From: Janthinobacterium lividum
Lineage (GTDB): Bacteria > Pseudomonadota > Gammaproteobacteria > Burkholderiales > Burkholderiaceae_D
Assembly (NCBI RefSeq): GCF_011601275.1
Contig: NZ_JAAOLY010000002.1
Coordinates: forward strand, 62,001-126,000
Reading direction: 5' to 3'
Length of the DNA: 64,000 nt
Shown: positions 51,889 through 61,151 of the stretch, piece after piece
How positions within the stretch are numbered: the first letter of the stretch is position 1
Layout of the letters: every line of letters starts with the position of its first letter
Position numbers and translations under genes: made by a program
Notes under the pieces: generated by a model
Told to the model about the DNA's origin: nothing
The model's input: the letters and a program-made list of their open reading frames with translations, nothing else
Databases searched by the model: none

Positions 51889-54219
51889 TCAGAAACACGA
51901 TACCACGCCGCCCAGGTTTTCATAGCCAGTCACGGAGGGCGACCAGGCCGTGCCGTTCCACGCCTTGTGGAACAGGGCGCCATTCGTGCCCGTGACAAAC
52001 ACGTCGAGGCGGTTCGACGCCCAGGCCGTGGCGCGCGGACGCGAGGTACACACGCCGCCCAGGTTTTCAAAGCCCGTCAGGGACGGTGTCCAGGCCGTGC
52101 CATTCCACGCCTTGTGATACAGGGCGCTGTCCGTGCCGATGACGAACAGGTCGAGCCGGTTGGGCGCCCACGACACGGCTTCCACCTCGCCCACGCAGAC
52201 ACCGCCCAGGCGTTCGAAACCATCGTTGGAAGGCCCCCATTTCGCGCCATCCCACCATTTATGGTACAGCGCGCCGTCGGTGCCCGTGACGAAGACGTCG
52301 AGGCGGTTCGGTCCCCACGCCACGGCTTTCGGCGACGAGGTGCAGATGCCGCCCAGGCGTTCATAGCCCGTCAGCGACGGTCCCCAGGCCGTGCCGTCCC
52401 ACCACTTGTGGTACAGGGCCCGGTCCGTGCCGACGACGAAGACATCGAGGCGGTTCGGCCCCCAGGTCGCAGCTTCCGGCTGCCCCAGGCACAGACCGCC
52501 CATGGCTTCATAGCCCGTCAAGGATGGCCCCCAGGCGGACCCGTTCCACCACTTGTGATACAGGCCGCGGTCCGTTCCGACGACAAACACGTCGAGGCGG
52601 TTCGGCCCCCAGGCCACGGCGCGCGGGTCGCCCACGCACAGGCCGCCCATCGCTTCATAGCCGGTCAGAGACGGTCCCCAGGCCGTGCCGTTCCACCATT
52701 TGTGGAACAAGCCGCTGTCGGTGCCCGTGACGAACACGTCGAGCCGGTTCGGCCCCCACGACACCACCTGCGGCGCACTGGTGCAAATGCCGCCCTGCGC
52801 TTCATAGCCGGTGACGGACGGCGCCCAGGCCGTGCCATTCCAGGCCTTGTGGAAGAGCGCGCGGTCGGTGCCCACCACGAAGACGTCGAGGCGGTTCGCG
52901 CCCCAGGCCACGACGGGGGAAGAACCCTGGCGCGGCGTGGCGCCTGCGCCCGTCCCGCCCGTGCCGATGCTGGCGCGCGGGCCATCGAGACAAGCCTGCA
53001 TGCGCGCCACCTGGCCTGCCGTGAACATGAACATCGCGGGATCGTCGACGTAATCCATGTAGTTCATGAACATGTCGCCATTCGGCCCGTTATTGCACGA
53101 CACCTGGGGAAACGAGGGCTGGCCCGTGTTCGGCCCGCCCTGGTTCGGCGTGTCGGCCACGTTGTCCGTGCCCGAGCAACCGGTGCCGTCGTCACCCCAG
53201 ATATGGTTCAGGTTCAGCCAGTGGCCAATTTCATGCGTGGCCGTGCGCCCCAGGTGGAACGGCGGCGCCGCCGTGCCCGTCGTGCCAAAGGCCGATTGCA
53301 GTATCACCACGCCGTCGGTGGCGGCCGGGCCGCCGGGAAACTGCGCGTAGCCCAGCAAGCCGCCACCGAGCTGGCAGACCCAGATATTGAGGTAGCTGTC
53401 GGCCGGCCAGGCATCCATGCCGCCCGTCGCCTGCGACTTGACGGCATCGTCCGCGCCAAACGAGGCCACCGTCGTCTGGCGCCGCTCGATGCCGCTGGTG
53501 GCCGCGCCATGCGGATCGGTCGTGGCCAGCGCAAACTCCACGCGCGCATCAGCCGTCAGCGGCAGAAACGGCGCCGGCGTGCTGTTGACGTCCGGATTGA
53601 CGCGCCGGAAGTCGCGATTGAGCACATCGATCTGGCTGGCGATCTGCGCATCCGAGATATTCTGCGCGGCCGTATTCCACACCACGTGCACGACCACCGG
53701 GATGTGGGTCACGCCGGCACGTCCGGCAATGCTGCCGTCGCCCTCGTACAGTCCGGCCAGGTTTTCGATATCGGCGCGCACGTTCGCGTACGCTGGATCT
53801 TCGGTCAGCAGACGGCGATGCACGTCCATCGTGGCGCAGGTGCGCGTCTGCGGCGTGCCGCCACCCTGCCCGCCGCCCTGTCCTCCATCACCCCCCATGC
53901 CGCCACTCCCGCCACCATCGCCTCCCATGCCGCCGCCAACTCCCACCTGCATGCAACTGGCGCCGGCCATGGCCTGCGATGCCTGCTGCATCCCGCCGCC
54001 CGGCATGTCGCCGGCATTCGCGGCCGCCGTGCCCTGGGCGAGCGCCGCCTGGTCCGCGTACGACACGCCCAGGCGCTGCCCCCGCATGGCGTCGTCGCCC
54101 GCCGCATCGGCGCCGGCCTGCATGTCGCCTTCAACCGGCATGGACTGCGTGGCGGACGTGGCTGGCGCGCCTTCCGCCGAACCGGTGGCCGGCGATTTTT
54201 TCGTTTTAGCGGTGCTCAT
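51889..54219 (-). CDS. M43-type metalloprotease with seven-bladed PLL-like propeller
   Basis: A 776-aa protein. Residues 1-~90 are Ala/Gly/Ser-rich without a signal peptide; 92-121 is a poly-Gly linker; ~130-412 is a pappalysin/cytophagalysin-like (M43) zinc protease with [11 protein letters not shown] (329-339, three Zn His and catalytic Glu) and Met-turn NYMDY (386-390). Residues ~432-776 are seven repeats of about 49 aa (pattern [29 protein letters not shown]) like the Photorhabdus lectin (PLL) fucose-binding propeller. AAGGAG sits 6 bases before the ATG. The design suggests a sugar-targeted protease or toxin. How it leaves the cell is not evident. Confidence 0.88.
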   Translation of the reverse strand: MSTAKTKKSPATGSAEGAPATSATQSMPVEGDMQAGADAAGDDAMRGQRLGVSYADQAALAQGTAAANAGDMPGGGMQQASQAMAGASCMQVGVGGGMGGDGGGSGGMGGDGGQGGGQGGGTPQTRTCATMDVHRRLLTEDPAYANVRADIENLAGLYEGDGSIAGRAGVTHIPVVVHVVWNTAAQNISDAQIASQIDVLNRDFRRVNPDVNSTPAPFLPLTADARVEFALATTDPHGAATSGIERRQTTVASFGADDAVKSQATGGMDAWPADSYLNIWVCQLGGGLLGYAQFPGGPAATDGVVILQSAFGTTGTAAPPFHLGRTATHEIGHWLNLNHIWGDDGTGCSGTDNVADTPNQGGPNTGQPSFPQVSCNNGPNGDMFMNYMDYVDDPAMFMFTAGQVARMQACLDGPRASIGTGGTGAGATPRQGSSPVVAWGANRLDVFVVGTDRALFHKAWNGTAWAPSVTGYEAQGGICTSAPQVVSWGPNRLDVFVTGTDSGLFHKWWNGTAWGPSLTGYEAMGGLCVGDPRAVAWGPNRLDVFVVGTDRGLYHKWWNGSAWGPSLTGYEAMGGLCLGQPEAATWGPNRLDVFVVGTDRALYHKWWDGTAWGPSLTGYERLGGICTSSPKAVAWGPNRLDVFVTGTDGALYHKWWDGAKWGPSNDGFERLGGVCVGEVEAVSWAPNRLDLFVIGTDSALYHKAWNGTAWTPSLTGFENLGGVCTSRPRATAWASNRLDVFVTGTNGALFHKAWNGTAWSPSVTGYENLGGVVSCF
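51892..52926 (-). repeat. Seven tandem ~147-bp coding repeats (propeller blades)
   Basis: The propeller part of the protease gene is seven tandem units of 48-49 codons. The core (encoding NRLDVFV-GTD) is nearly unchanged at DNA level between units, suggesting recent duplication or gene conversion. The first and last units are the most diverged. Confidence 0.85.
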
Positions 54220-54322
54220 GATGTCTCCTTCGTCTGTGTGCCAATTCACTATGGCACGGCGAAAAGAGGAGCATTTGCGCGAGATCAAGACTGGCAAGCG
54301 GGCCAGGGAAAAGTGGCGGACG

Positions 54323-54351
54323 AAAAAAAAGACAGCCGAAGCTGTCTTTTT
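54323..54351 (-). terminator. Terminator after the Ala/Lys-rich protein gene
   Basis: On the minus strand AAAAAGACAGC-TTCG-GCTGTC is followed by eight T's, about 32 bases after the stop. It closely resembles the parC terminator. Confidence 0.92.
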
Positions 54352-54382
54352 GGCTTGCAGGCCGTGGCCTGCAAACGGTGCA

Positions 54383-54859
54383 TTACTTGGCGGCGGCAGC
54401 CTTGACTTCAGCGTCGGCCTTGGCCTTGGCTTCTTCCGTCTTGGTGGCGGCGATGGCTTTATCCTGGTTCGCTTCCACTTTTTCCTTGGCCACTTTGGCA
54501 TCCGCATTCACGGCGGCCTTGTGCGCTTTCGCATCCGCTTTGGCGGCGGCCTTGTCAGCCTTGGCTTGCGCTTTCATCTTGTCTTCCGGATCGGCGTCGA
54601 CCACTTTGTCGTGGGCCTTGGCCTTGGTTTTATTTGCCTTGTGCTGGGCGTCGGCTTTCTTTTCGTCGGCCTTCATTTCGGCCTTGGCGACGTTGGAGTC
54701 AGCCTTGGCATCAACTTTGGCTTCCTTGTTGGCAGCCTTGTTGATGTCATGCTGCGCAGACGCCTGGGCGCTGGCAACGGCTGGGGTAGCTGGCGCCGTT
54801 TGCGCGATGGCAGCGGTGGCAAACAGGGTAGCGATCAGGGTGGCGAGTAATTTGTTCAT
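54383..54859 (-). CDS. Ala/Lys/Asp-rich exported protein
   Basis: A 158-aa protein with a clear signal peptide ([20 protein letters not shown]). The rest is almost only Ala, Lys, Asp, Glu and Val in helix-forming runs ([17 protein letters not shown]), predicted as a long charged helix or coiled coil. It resembles TolA-middle-region or 'cell envelope' low-complexity proteins, but composition alone explains that similarity. The start MNKLL has AAGG about 8 bases upstream. It is a single gene with its own terminator. Function is unknown; a periplasmic spacer or stress protein is possible. Confidence 0.72.
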   Translation of the reverse strand: MNKLLATLIATLFATAAIAQTAPATPAVASAQASAQHDINKAANKEAKVDAKADSNVAKAEMKADEKKADAQHKANKTKAKAHDKVVDADPEDKMKAQAKADKAAAKADAKAHKAAVNADAKVAKEKVEANQDKAIAATKTEEAKAKADAEVKAAAAK

Positions 54860-54996
54860 GATGAGACCTTTCAATATGGTTTAATTTTATTCTTACTAAA
54901 GGCGGGCAAAATGTTCAAAATTTGCCAGGCATCGCGCTGCTTCTTGATGTAGCGCAATGGCATGACTTCATAGTAAAGATATCTGGCAAACCACAC

Positions 54997-55056
54997 AGTG
55001 CGTTAGCGCACTCAACGGAAAATATGTGTAATTCGGCAAATTTTCCATTGAGTGCG
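54997..55056. repeat. Nested competing inverted repeats downstream of ackA
   Basis: CGCACTCAACGGAAAAT (55007-55023) pairs with ATTTTCCATTGAGTGCG (55040-55056) at 16 of 17 positions. CGCACT (55007-55012) can instead pair with AGTGCG at 54997-55002. Only one of the two hairpins can form at a time. It lies 18 bases after the ackA stop in the 214-bp gap to the Ala/Lys-rich gene, and there is no T-run. Confidence 0.55.
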
Positions 55057-55073
55057 ATGCAGGTCTCATAGCC

Positions 55074-56291
55074 TCATGCGCCCACGGCCAGGGCCGCGTG
55101 GCGGGCAGCCACCCACTCCTCGTTGGCCGGCTCCACGCCCACCACGATGCGGCTGGCATCGGTGGAAATGCGGCTGGCGTTGCGCGCATTGGCCTCCGCA
55201 TCGAGCACGGGGCCGATAAACCCCAGCTCGGCACAGATGCGCTGGCGCAGCTCGGCGCTGTGCTCGCCGATACCGGCCGTAAACACCAGCATGTCCAGCC
55301 CACCGAGCACGGCCGTCAGGGCGCCGATCTCGCGCACGATGCGGCGGATATATAAAGCCAGCGCGGCGCGGATGCGCTCGCCCGTGGCATCCTGCCGGTC
55401 CTGCTGCGCCAGCAGCACCGGTGGGTCGGCCGACACGCCCGACACGCCCAGCAAGCCCGACTCGTGGTACAGCACGTGCGCCACTTTTTCCAGCGACAGT
55501 TTTTCGATCTCCATCAGGTAGATGACGGCGCCCGGATCAAGCGAACCGCAGCGCGTGCCCATCATCAAGCCGTCGAGCGCGGAAAAGCCCATGGTGGTGG
55601 CCACGCTGTGCAGATTGTCCATGGCGCACAGGCTGGCGCCGCTGCCCAGGTGGGCCACGATGACCTTGCCGCGCGCGACGGCGCCAAAACTCTGCTCCAG
55701 CACCAGCGACTGGTATTCGTACGACAGGCCGTGGAAGCCATAGCGGCGCAAGCCCCGCTCCCACGCGTCGTAAGGCAGGGCCAGCATCTGCTCGACCTGC
55801 GGCACCGTGTGGTGGAAGGCCGTGTCGAAGCACGCCACTTGGGCGATGTCGGGCCGCGATTCGAGCAGCACCTCTATCGCTTCGAGCGCGAACGGCTGGT
55901 GCAGGGGCGCCAGCGGTACATAACTTTTCAGGTCGGCCAGCACGGTGAAATCGATGCGTACGGGGGCGAAATACTTGCTGCCGCCATGCACCACGCGGTG
56001 CGCCACGGCGCGCAGTGGGCGCCCATCCAGCTGCGCCACGACTTGCGCGCGGATGTATTCGAGGGCCGCGTGATGCGGCTGCGTCGCATCGAGCTGCAAG
56101 GCGGTGGCCGGCAGGCCGCCGGCGCGGTACGTGGCGTTTTCACGGCCGATGCCTTCGACCTTGCCGCTCCATTGCGCCTGCTGCGGCAGCACGCCGCCGC
56201 TTTGTTCGAAGAGGGCGAACTTGATGCTCGACGAGCCGCAATTGAGCACCAGGATCAGGGTGCCATCTGCATGGGTGGCTGGTGCGTTCAT
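55074..56291 (-). CDS. ackA: Acetate kinase (acetate/propionate family)
   Basis: A 405-aa kinase converting acetyl phosphate and ADP to acetate and ATP. Signatures are LVLNCGSSSIKFALF (N-terminal), CFDTAFHHTVP and RRYGFHGLSYEY, HLGSGASLCAMDN, and DMLVFTAGIGEHSAELR. The start MNAPAT overlaps the upstream maoC-pta stop (ATGA) and has GGAG about 9 bases ahead; it sets a length in line with AckA (about 400). With the phosphotransacetylase partner it forms a pathway from acyl-CoA to acid and ATP. The same enzymes could use other short acyl groups. Confidence 0.95.
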   Translation of the reverse strand: MNAPATHADGTLILVLNCGSSSIKFALFEQSGGVLPQQAQWSGKVEGIGRENATYRAGGLPATALQLDATQPHHAALEYIRAQVVAQLDGRPLRAVAHRVVHGGSKYFAPVRIDFTVLADLKSYVPLAPLHQPFALEAIEVLLESRPDIAQVACFDTAFHHTVPQVEQMLALPYDAWERGLRRYGFHGLSYEYQSLVLEQSFGAVARGKVIVAHLGSGASLCAMDNLHSVATTMGFSALDGLMMGTRCGSLDPGAVIYLMEIEKLSLEKVAHVLYHESGLLGVSGVSADPPVLLAQQDRQDATGERIRAALALYIRRIVREIGALTAVLGGLDMLVFTAGIGEHSAELRQRICAELGFIGPVLDAEANARNASRISTDASRIVVGVEPANEEWVAARHAALAVGA

Positions 56292-57703
56292 GGGGGCGTG
56301 CTCCGGTAATGGTTGGCCAGCATCACGGCGATGGCGCACGAGGCGATGCGGCTGGCGCGCGAGTCGGCGCGGCTGGTCAGGATCACGGGAATCTTCGCGC
56401 CCAGCACGATGCCTGCGCTGTCGGCGTCGCCCATGTATTCGAGCTGCTTGGCCAGCATGTTGCCGCTTTCCAGGTCAGGCACCAGCAAGATGTCGGCGCG
56501 GCCGGCTACTTCCGAGACGATGCCCTTGACGGTGGCGGCGGCGATCGACACGGCGTTGTCAAAAGCCAGCGGGCCGTCGAGGATCGCCCCCTTGATCTGG
56601 CCACGGTCGGCCATCTTGCACAGGGCGGCCGCGTCCAGGGTCGCCGGCATGTCTGCGTTCACCGTTTCCACGGCGGCCAGGATGGCCACGCGCGGGCAGG
56701 CTACGCCGATCACGTGCGCCAGGTCGATGGCGTTGCGCACGATGTCGGCCTTCATGGCCAGGTTGGGCGCGATATTGATGGCCGCATCCGTGATGATGAA
56801 GGGGCGCGGATACGCGGGTGTCTGCATCAGGAAGCAGTGGCTGATGCGGCGCTTGGTGCGCAGGCCGGCGCTGGCCGACAGCACGGCCGACATCAGTTCA
56901 TCCGTGTGCAGGCTGCCCTTCATCAAGGCTTCCACTTCGCCCTTGCCCGCCAGTTCGGCGCCGCGCGCGGCGGCTGCATGGCTATGTTCGACGTCCTCGA
57001 TGGCGATGCCGTCCAGGCTCAGGCCCGCCTCCAACGCCACGGCTTCCAGGCGCGCGCGCGGCGCCACCAGCACGGGCGTGATCAGGCCGGCCGCGTAAGC
57101 GTCAAGCGCGCCTGACAGGCTCAATTCATCGCAAGGGTGGATCACGGCCACCCTGATCGGGCCCAGGGTGCGCGCGTGCTCGAGCAGGCGCCGCGTGCCG
57201 TCGCCGTTATGCAGGCGTACCTCCGGCAAGGTGGCGCGCTTGCGTTCGATCTGCTCGGCCGGCGCGATCACCTGCGCCTCGCCATCGAGCACCACTGCGC
57301 CATGCTGGTTGACGCAGCGGCAAACCAGGGTAACGTGGCGGCTGCGCGGCTCGAGGGCCGTGACGGTGACGCTGATGGCCAGGGTATCACCCACGCGCAC
57401 GGGCTGTAAAAAGCGCAGGGTCTGCCCCGTGTAGACGGTGCCGGCGCCGGGCAGGCGCGTGCCCAGCACGGCGGAAATAAGGGCCGCGCCCCACATGCCG
57501 TGGGCGATCACGCCCTCGTAGCGGGTGGCGGCGGCAAATTCCGTATCGAGGTGCTGCGGGTTGTCATCGCCCGACATCACCGCGAACAGGGCGATATCGT
57601 CCATGCTCAGGGTGCGCGTGATGCTGGCAGTGTCGCCGATGGCGATCTGGTCGAAGGTGCGGTTGCGTACGATATTCAGATCGTCGTCTTGGGGAGTAGT
57701 CAT
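56288..57703 (-). CDS. MaoC-type hydratase fused to phosphate acetyl/butyryltransferase
   Basis: A 471-aa fusion. Residues ~10-150 are a MaoC-like hot-dog hydratase domain (GDTASITRTLSMDDIALFAVMSGDDNP, GMWGAALISAVLGTRLPG). Residues ~165-471 are a phosphotransacylase (VAVIHPCDELSLSGALDA, LMKGSLHTDELM, LLVPDLESGNMLAKQLEY, GAKIPVILTSRADS). Such 'enoyl-CoA hydratase/phosphate acetyltransferase' fusions are known in betaproteobacteria. It could hydrate an enoyl-CoA and pass acyl groups to phosphate for AckA. It lies between the DUF3141 gene (9-bp gap) and ackA (4-bp overlap). Confidence 0.93.
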   Translation of the reverse strand: MTTPQDDDLNIVRNRTFDQIAIGDTASITRTLSMDDIALFAVMSGDDNPQHLDTEFAAATRYEGVIAHGMWGAALISAVLGTRLPGAGTVYTGQTLRFLQPVRVGDTLAISVTVTALEPRSRHVTLVCRCVNQHGAVVLDGEAQVIAPAEQIERKRATLPEVRLHNGDGTRRLLEHARTLGPIRVAVIHPCDELSLSGALDAYAAGLITPVLVAPRARLEAVALEAGLSLDGIAIEDVEHSHAAAARGAELAGKGEVEALMKGSLHTDELMSAVLSASAGLRTKRRISHCFLMQTPAYPRPFIITDAAINIAPNLAMKADIVRNAIDLAHVIGVACPRVAILAAVETVNADMPATLDAAALCKMADRGQIKGAILDGPLAFDNAVSIAAATVKGIVSEVAGRADILLVPDLESGNMLAKQLEYMGDADSAGIVLGAKIPVILTSRADSRASRIASCAIAVMLANHYRSTPP

Positions 57704-57712
57704 CGTGGTCTT

Positions 57713-59977
57713 CTATGCAGGGGTAATGTGTTTGGCCGGTTTGGCTTTGGGGCCGGTAGCGGATGTGTGCGCGTCCGGCGGCAGCGCCTTCGCTTGCGCC
57801 TTGACCGCGCGGTCGAAGACGTCCAGCATCTGCTGCAAGCTCGCTTCCTCGTCCGGCGTCGGCGCCTCGGGCACTTGCAACACTTGCTGCAGCCACTCGG
57901 CCAGCGCGCCGATGTCGTCCGGGTCGGCGCGCGACAGCAAGGCCGGCAAGGCGGCGATGGCGGCGTCGAAATCATGCAGCATCAGGCGCGCCTGCTGGCG
58001 CACGATACCGCGGAATTCCTCCATGCCGACATCCTGCCGGTATTGCGGCTTGATCAGTTTGAGGGCCAGGTTGACCCTGCGTTCGTCGGCGATCATGCGG
58101 AAGCGGTAGATGTAGAACAGCGCGCGCACGGCCGCTTCCACCAGGCCGCCCCGCTGCATGTCCTCGTCCATCTTGCGCGTTTCGCAGCGCACGTATTCGC
58201 AATGCTCGGGCGAGATGCCTGGATGGGGACGCGGCGGCGTCGTATCGCCGATGGCTTGTCCCGTCAGCGCCTGGACCAGGGGCGAACCGTACACCAGGTC
58301 GAAGGTCGTTTCCTGCACCATGTCGCGCCAGTCGCGCCAGCCGTTCAAGCCGGCCGTGATGGCTCCGGAGATGGCTTCCTGCATGGCCAGCAACGGATTG
58401 TCGGGCGATACCGGCTGGCGCTGGGCGCGCACTTTGTCCGCTTCCTTGGCCACCAGCCTGGCCAGCGGATTGTGGTCCGTCCAGCGCTCGTACGACACGC
58501 GCAGCGGGTGCGCGAGCTGCAAAAACCGCGCCGTCTGCGGCGTGACCATGGCGCGCACCCACGGCTGCGCAAACGTGCGGTACAGGGCCAGGTTCACTTC
58601 GGACACGCGCGCGGCGGCGGCGAACTTGCGGTCGTTTTCCATGCTGGGCTGCACGATGGCGCGCACCTCGTCGATGCCGCGGTGCTCGACCTGCAGCACG
58701 TAGTCGCCGCTGGCCAGGTCCGCATTCGGCGTGTCGGGCGTCTTGTCAACGATCCTCGCTTCGTAGATACCGGCCGGCAGCAGGTTGATCAGGTCGATAT
58801 TGCTGGCGAATTTCTGGTGTTCCTTGTGCCCCACCTTGGCCGACACAAAGATGCCCAGGTGGCCGATGCTGTCATGCACGGCGTAGACGATGGTCTGGTC
58901 GTGCATCAGCACGTCCTTGTCGTCGCGGTACAGATCCGTGATCCAGCCCAGGGCCTGTGGTGGCGGTGTGATGTTGTCGCCGTTCGAGCAGAATACGACG
59001 ATGGGCGAACGGATATTGCGCAAGTCCAGGCGCACGCCGTCGGAGGTGATCAATTCGGCCGTGGCCAGGCGGTTGCCGATAAACAGATTGTCGACGATGT
59101 ACTGCATCTCGACGTCGTTGAGGAAGACGTGGCCGCCCCAGTATTTTTCAAATTCCAGGTAACGGGGCGCTTCCGTGTCGATGTTCGCGTACAGGTTGTA
59201 CTGCTTGCTCCACAGGGTGTTGGCCGGGTTCAGCTTTTCGAAATTCTGTACCAGGCTGGCGCCGTCGAAACGGCCGTTGCCCAGGTCGCCCGCCAGGGCC
59301 GTGGCCCAGCTGCCGCCCATCAGCCCACCGGCATAGCGCATCGGATTGCGGCCATGCCAGCCGGCCCAGTACGACACGGGCGCGCCGGCCACGATGATGG
59401 GACCGAACAATTCCGGGCGCATGGCCGCCGTCATGAGGATTTGCCAGCCCGCCTGGCAATTGCCGATGACGACGGGTTTACCCTCGCTGTGCGGATGCAG
59501 GGCGATGACTTTTTCCAGGAAGGCCGCCTCGGCGTGCATCACGTCTTCCACCGTCTGTCCCGGCACGGGATCGGGCAGGAAGCCGATGAAGTAGCATGGA
59601 TGGCCGGCGCGCAGGGCCACGCCAATCTCGCTCTCGGCCTTGAAGCCGCCGATGCCGGGACCATGACCGGCGCGCGGATCGACGACGACGAATGGCCGCT
59701 TCGATGGATCGGGCTCGGGCGCATCGGGCGTCAGGATGCGCGCCAGGCCGTAATTGACGGGGCGCGCCAGCTCCAGGCCCGACATCACCAGTTCGGCGGG
59801 GAAGTCCAGCACGTTCGGCACTTCCTCGGCCATGTGTTCCTGGTACTGGTTGCCGCGCCGGCGCATCACGTCCGCGTACAGCACGATGCGCTGCCACGAG
59901 TCGCGCGCATAGTCGCCCAGCACGCCCAGCGACGGCAAGCCGCCGGGGGAAAAAAATGGTGCAGCTTCGGTCTTCAT
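57713..59977 (-). CDS. DUF3141 family, PhaC-like alpha/beta hydrolase
   Basis: A 754-aa protein (start MKTEAAP, AAGGA 5 bases ahead; five more residues from an earlier ATG). It resembles polyhydroxyalkanoate synthases: the nucleophile elbow GNCQAGW has Cys where lipases have Ser, as PhaC does, and a likely catalytic His is in DSIGHLGIFVS. The N-terminal 100 residues and C-terminal helical region (~450-754) are DUF3141-specific. It is first of three genes with maoC-pta and ackA. The family's reaction is unknown; acyl-CoA chemistry is inferred from fold and neighbours. Confidence 0.85.
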   Translation of the reverse strand: MKTEAAPFFSPGGLPSLGVLGDYARDSWQRIVLYADVMRRRGNQYQEHMAEEVPNVLDFPAELVMSGLELARPVNYGLARILTPDAPEPDPSKRPFVVVDPRAGHGPGIGGFKAESEIGVALRAGHPCYFIGFLPDPVPGQTVEDVMHAEAAFLEKVIALHPHSEGKPVVIGNCQAGWQILMTAAMRPELFGPIIVAGAPVSYWAGWHGRNPMRYAGGLMGGSWATALAGDLGNGRFDGASLVQNFEKLNPANTLWSKQYNLYANIDTEAPRYLEFEKYWGGHVFLNDVEMQYIVDNLFIGNRLATAELITSDGVRLDLRNIRSPIVVFCSNGDNITPPPQALGWITDLYRDDKDVLMHDQTIVYAVHDSIGHLGIFVSAKVGHKEHQKFASNIDLINLLPAGIYEARIVDKTPDTPNADLASGDYVLQVEHRGIDEVRAIVQPSMENDRKFAAAARVSEVNLALYRTFAQPWVRAMVTPQTARFLQLAHPLRVSYERWTDHNPLARLVAKEADKVRAQRQPVSPDNPLLAMQEAISGAITAGLNGWRDWRDMVQETTFDLVYGSPLVQALTGQAIGDTTPPRPHPGISPEHCEYVRCETRKMDEDMQRGGLVEAAVRALFYIYRFRMIADERRVNLALKLIKPQYRQDVGMEEFRGIVRQQARLMLHDFDAAIAALPALLSRADPDDIGALAEWLQQVLQVPEAPTPDEEASLQQMLDVFDRAVKAQAKALPPDAHTSATGPKAKPAKHITPA

Positions 59978-60025
59978 GGCTATCCTTTTCATGCAAACAC
60001 ACGCCGGACCATTCCGGCGCGGGGG

Positions 60026-61150
60026 CTACGCCATCTGGCTGATGGTCTTGCGAAAACGGGCAAGGGCAAACGTGAACAGGGCCGTGCCGATGGCCAGCAG
60101 GGCCAGGAACGGTTTCCACACCACGTCGATGCCGGCGCCCCGGTACAGGATCGCCTGGCTCAATTCGACGAAATGCGTGGTCGGCGCGATCAGCATGATG
60201 TTCTGTACCAGTTCCGGCATGCTTTCGTGCGGCGTGCTGCCGCCCGACAGCATCTGCAGCGGCAGCAACACGAGGATCAGGAGCATGCCGAACTGCGGCA
60301 TGCTGCGCGCCACGGTGGCGAGGAAAATGCCCATTGACGTTGTGGCGAACAAATGCAGCGCCGCGCCGCACAGGAACAGCGCGATCGAGCCTTCGATAGG
60401 CACGTGCAGCATGCCGCGCACCACGAGGTTCAGCGACAGGGCGGCGGCCAGCAGCACCACGAGGCCCATCGACCAGACCTTGCCCAGCATGATCTCGGCC
60501 GGCGTCACGGGCATCACCAGCAAGTGCTCGATGGTGCCGTGTTCGCGCTCGCGTATCAGCGCCGCGCCGGTGAGGATGATCGACAGCATCGTCACCTGGT
60601 TGATGAGCTCCATCAGCGAGCCAAACCAGGCCTGGCTCAGCGACGGGTTGAAGCGCGCGCGCATCACCAGCTCCACGGGCGAGACGGTCGCGCCCCGGTA
60701 GCGCTTGGCGAATTCCGATATCTCGCCAGCGACGATCTGCTGGATGTAGCCGCTGCCGCTGAAGGCCTGGCTCATGCGCGTGGCGTCCACGTTCAGCTGC
60801 AGTTCCGCCTGGCGTCCGCCCAGCACGTCGGCCTGCAGCTTGGGCGGAATCGTCAGCACGAAGGTGTACTGTCCCGCGTCCAGGCCCGCGTCGACCTGGC
60901 TCTGGTTGATCATGGCCGGCGGCGTGAACTGGGGCGGGAAGAAAGCCGAGGCGATGCGCCCGGACAGCGGCGAGCCATCCTCGTCGACGATGGCGACCGA
61001 CGCCATGTGCAGGGTTTCCGGCTTGGCCGTGGCGGCCACGTAGATGGCCAAAGTGAACGTGTAGAGGATCAGGATCAGCATCATGGGATCGCGGATCAGA
61101 CTCCAGATTTCCTTCACGCCCAGGCGGTAGATATTTTCAAGGTGGCGCAT
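60026..61150 (-). CDS. ABC-2 type permease (YhhJ-like)
   Basis: A 374-aa inner-membrane exporter subunit. It has one N-terminal helix (about 22-42), a large periplasmic domain (about 45-180), and five C-terminal helices (from VTMLSIILTGAALIREREHGTIEHLLVMPV, the ABC-2 signature region). It starts 1 base before the end of the rbbA-like gene upstream (ATG just after its stop) and resembles YhhJ. It probably pairs with the RbbA-like ATPase-permease and the HlyD protein as an exporter of unknown substrate. It ends 48 bases before the DUF3141 gene. Confidence 0.9.
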   Translation of the reverse strand: MRHLENIYRLGVKEIWSLIRDPMMLILILYTFTLAIYVAATAKPETLHMASVAIVDEDGSPLSGRIASAFFPPQFTPPAMINQSQVDAGLDAGQYTFVLTIPPKLQADVLGGRQAELQLNVDATRMSQAFSGSGYIQQIVAGEISEFAKRYRGATVSPVELVMRARFNPSLSQAWFGSLMELINQVTMLSIILTGAALIREREHGTIEHLLVMPVTPAEIMLGKVWSMGLVVLLAAALSLNLVVRGMLHVPIEGSIALFLCGAALHLFATTSMGIFLATVARSMPQFGMLLILVLLPLQMLSGGSTPHESMPELVQNIMLIAPTTHFVELSQAILYRGAGIDVVWKPFLALLAIGTALFTFALARFRKTISQMA

Positions 61151-61151
61151 A

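Noticed and set aside
51622..54405. A 927-codon open frame on the plus strand opposite the metalloprotease
   Set aside because: It mirrors the repeat-rich protease gene, has Arg/His/Ala-skewed composition and no domain; the minus-strand frame has motifs and a strong ribosome site.
54968..55303. Minus-strand frame running out of ackA into the following gap
   Set aside because: It is an out-of-frame extension inside ackA; its last 26 codons cover the inverted repeats rather than a coding region.
57500..60337. A 945-codon plus-strand frame opposite maoC-pta and DUF3141
   Set aside because: It spans the opposite strand of two recognised genes and their junction, with a composition typical of antisense frames in high-GC DNA.
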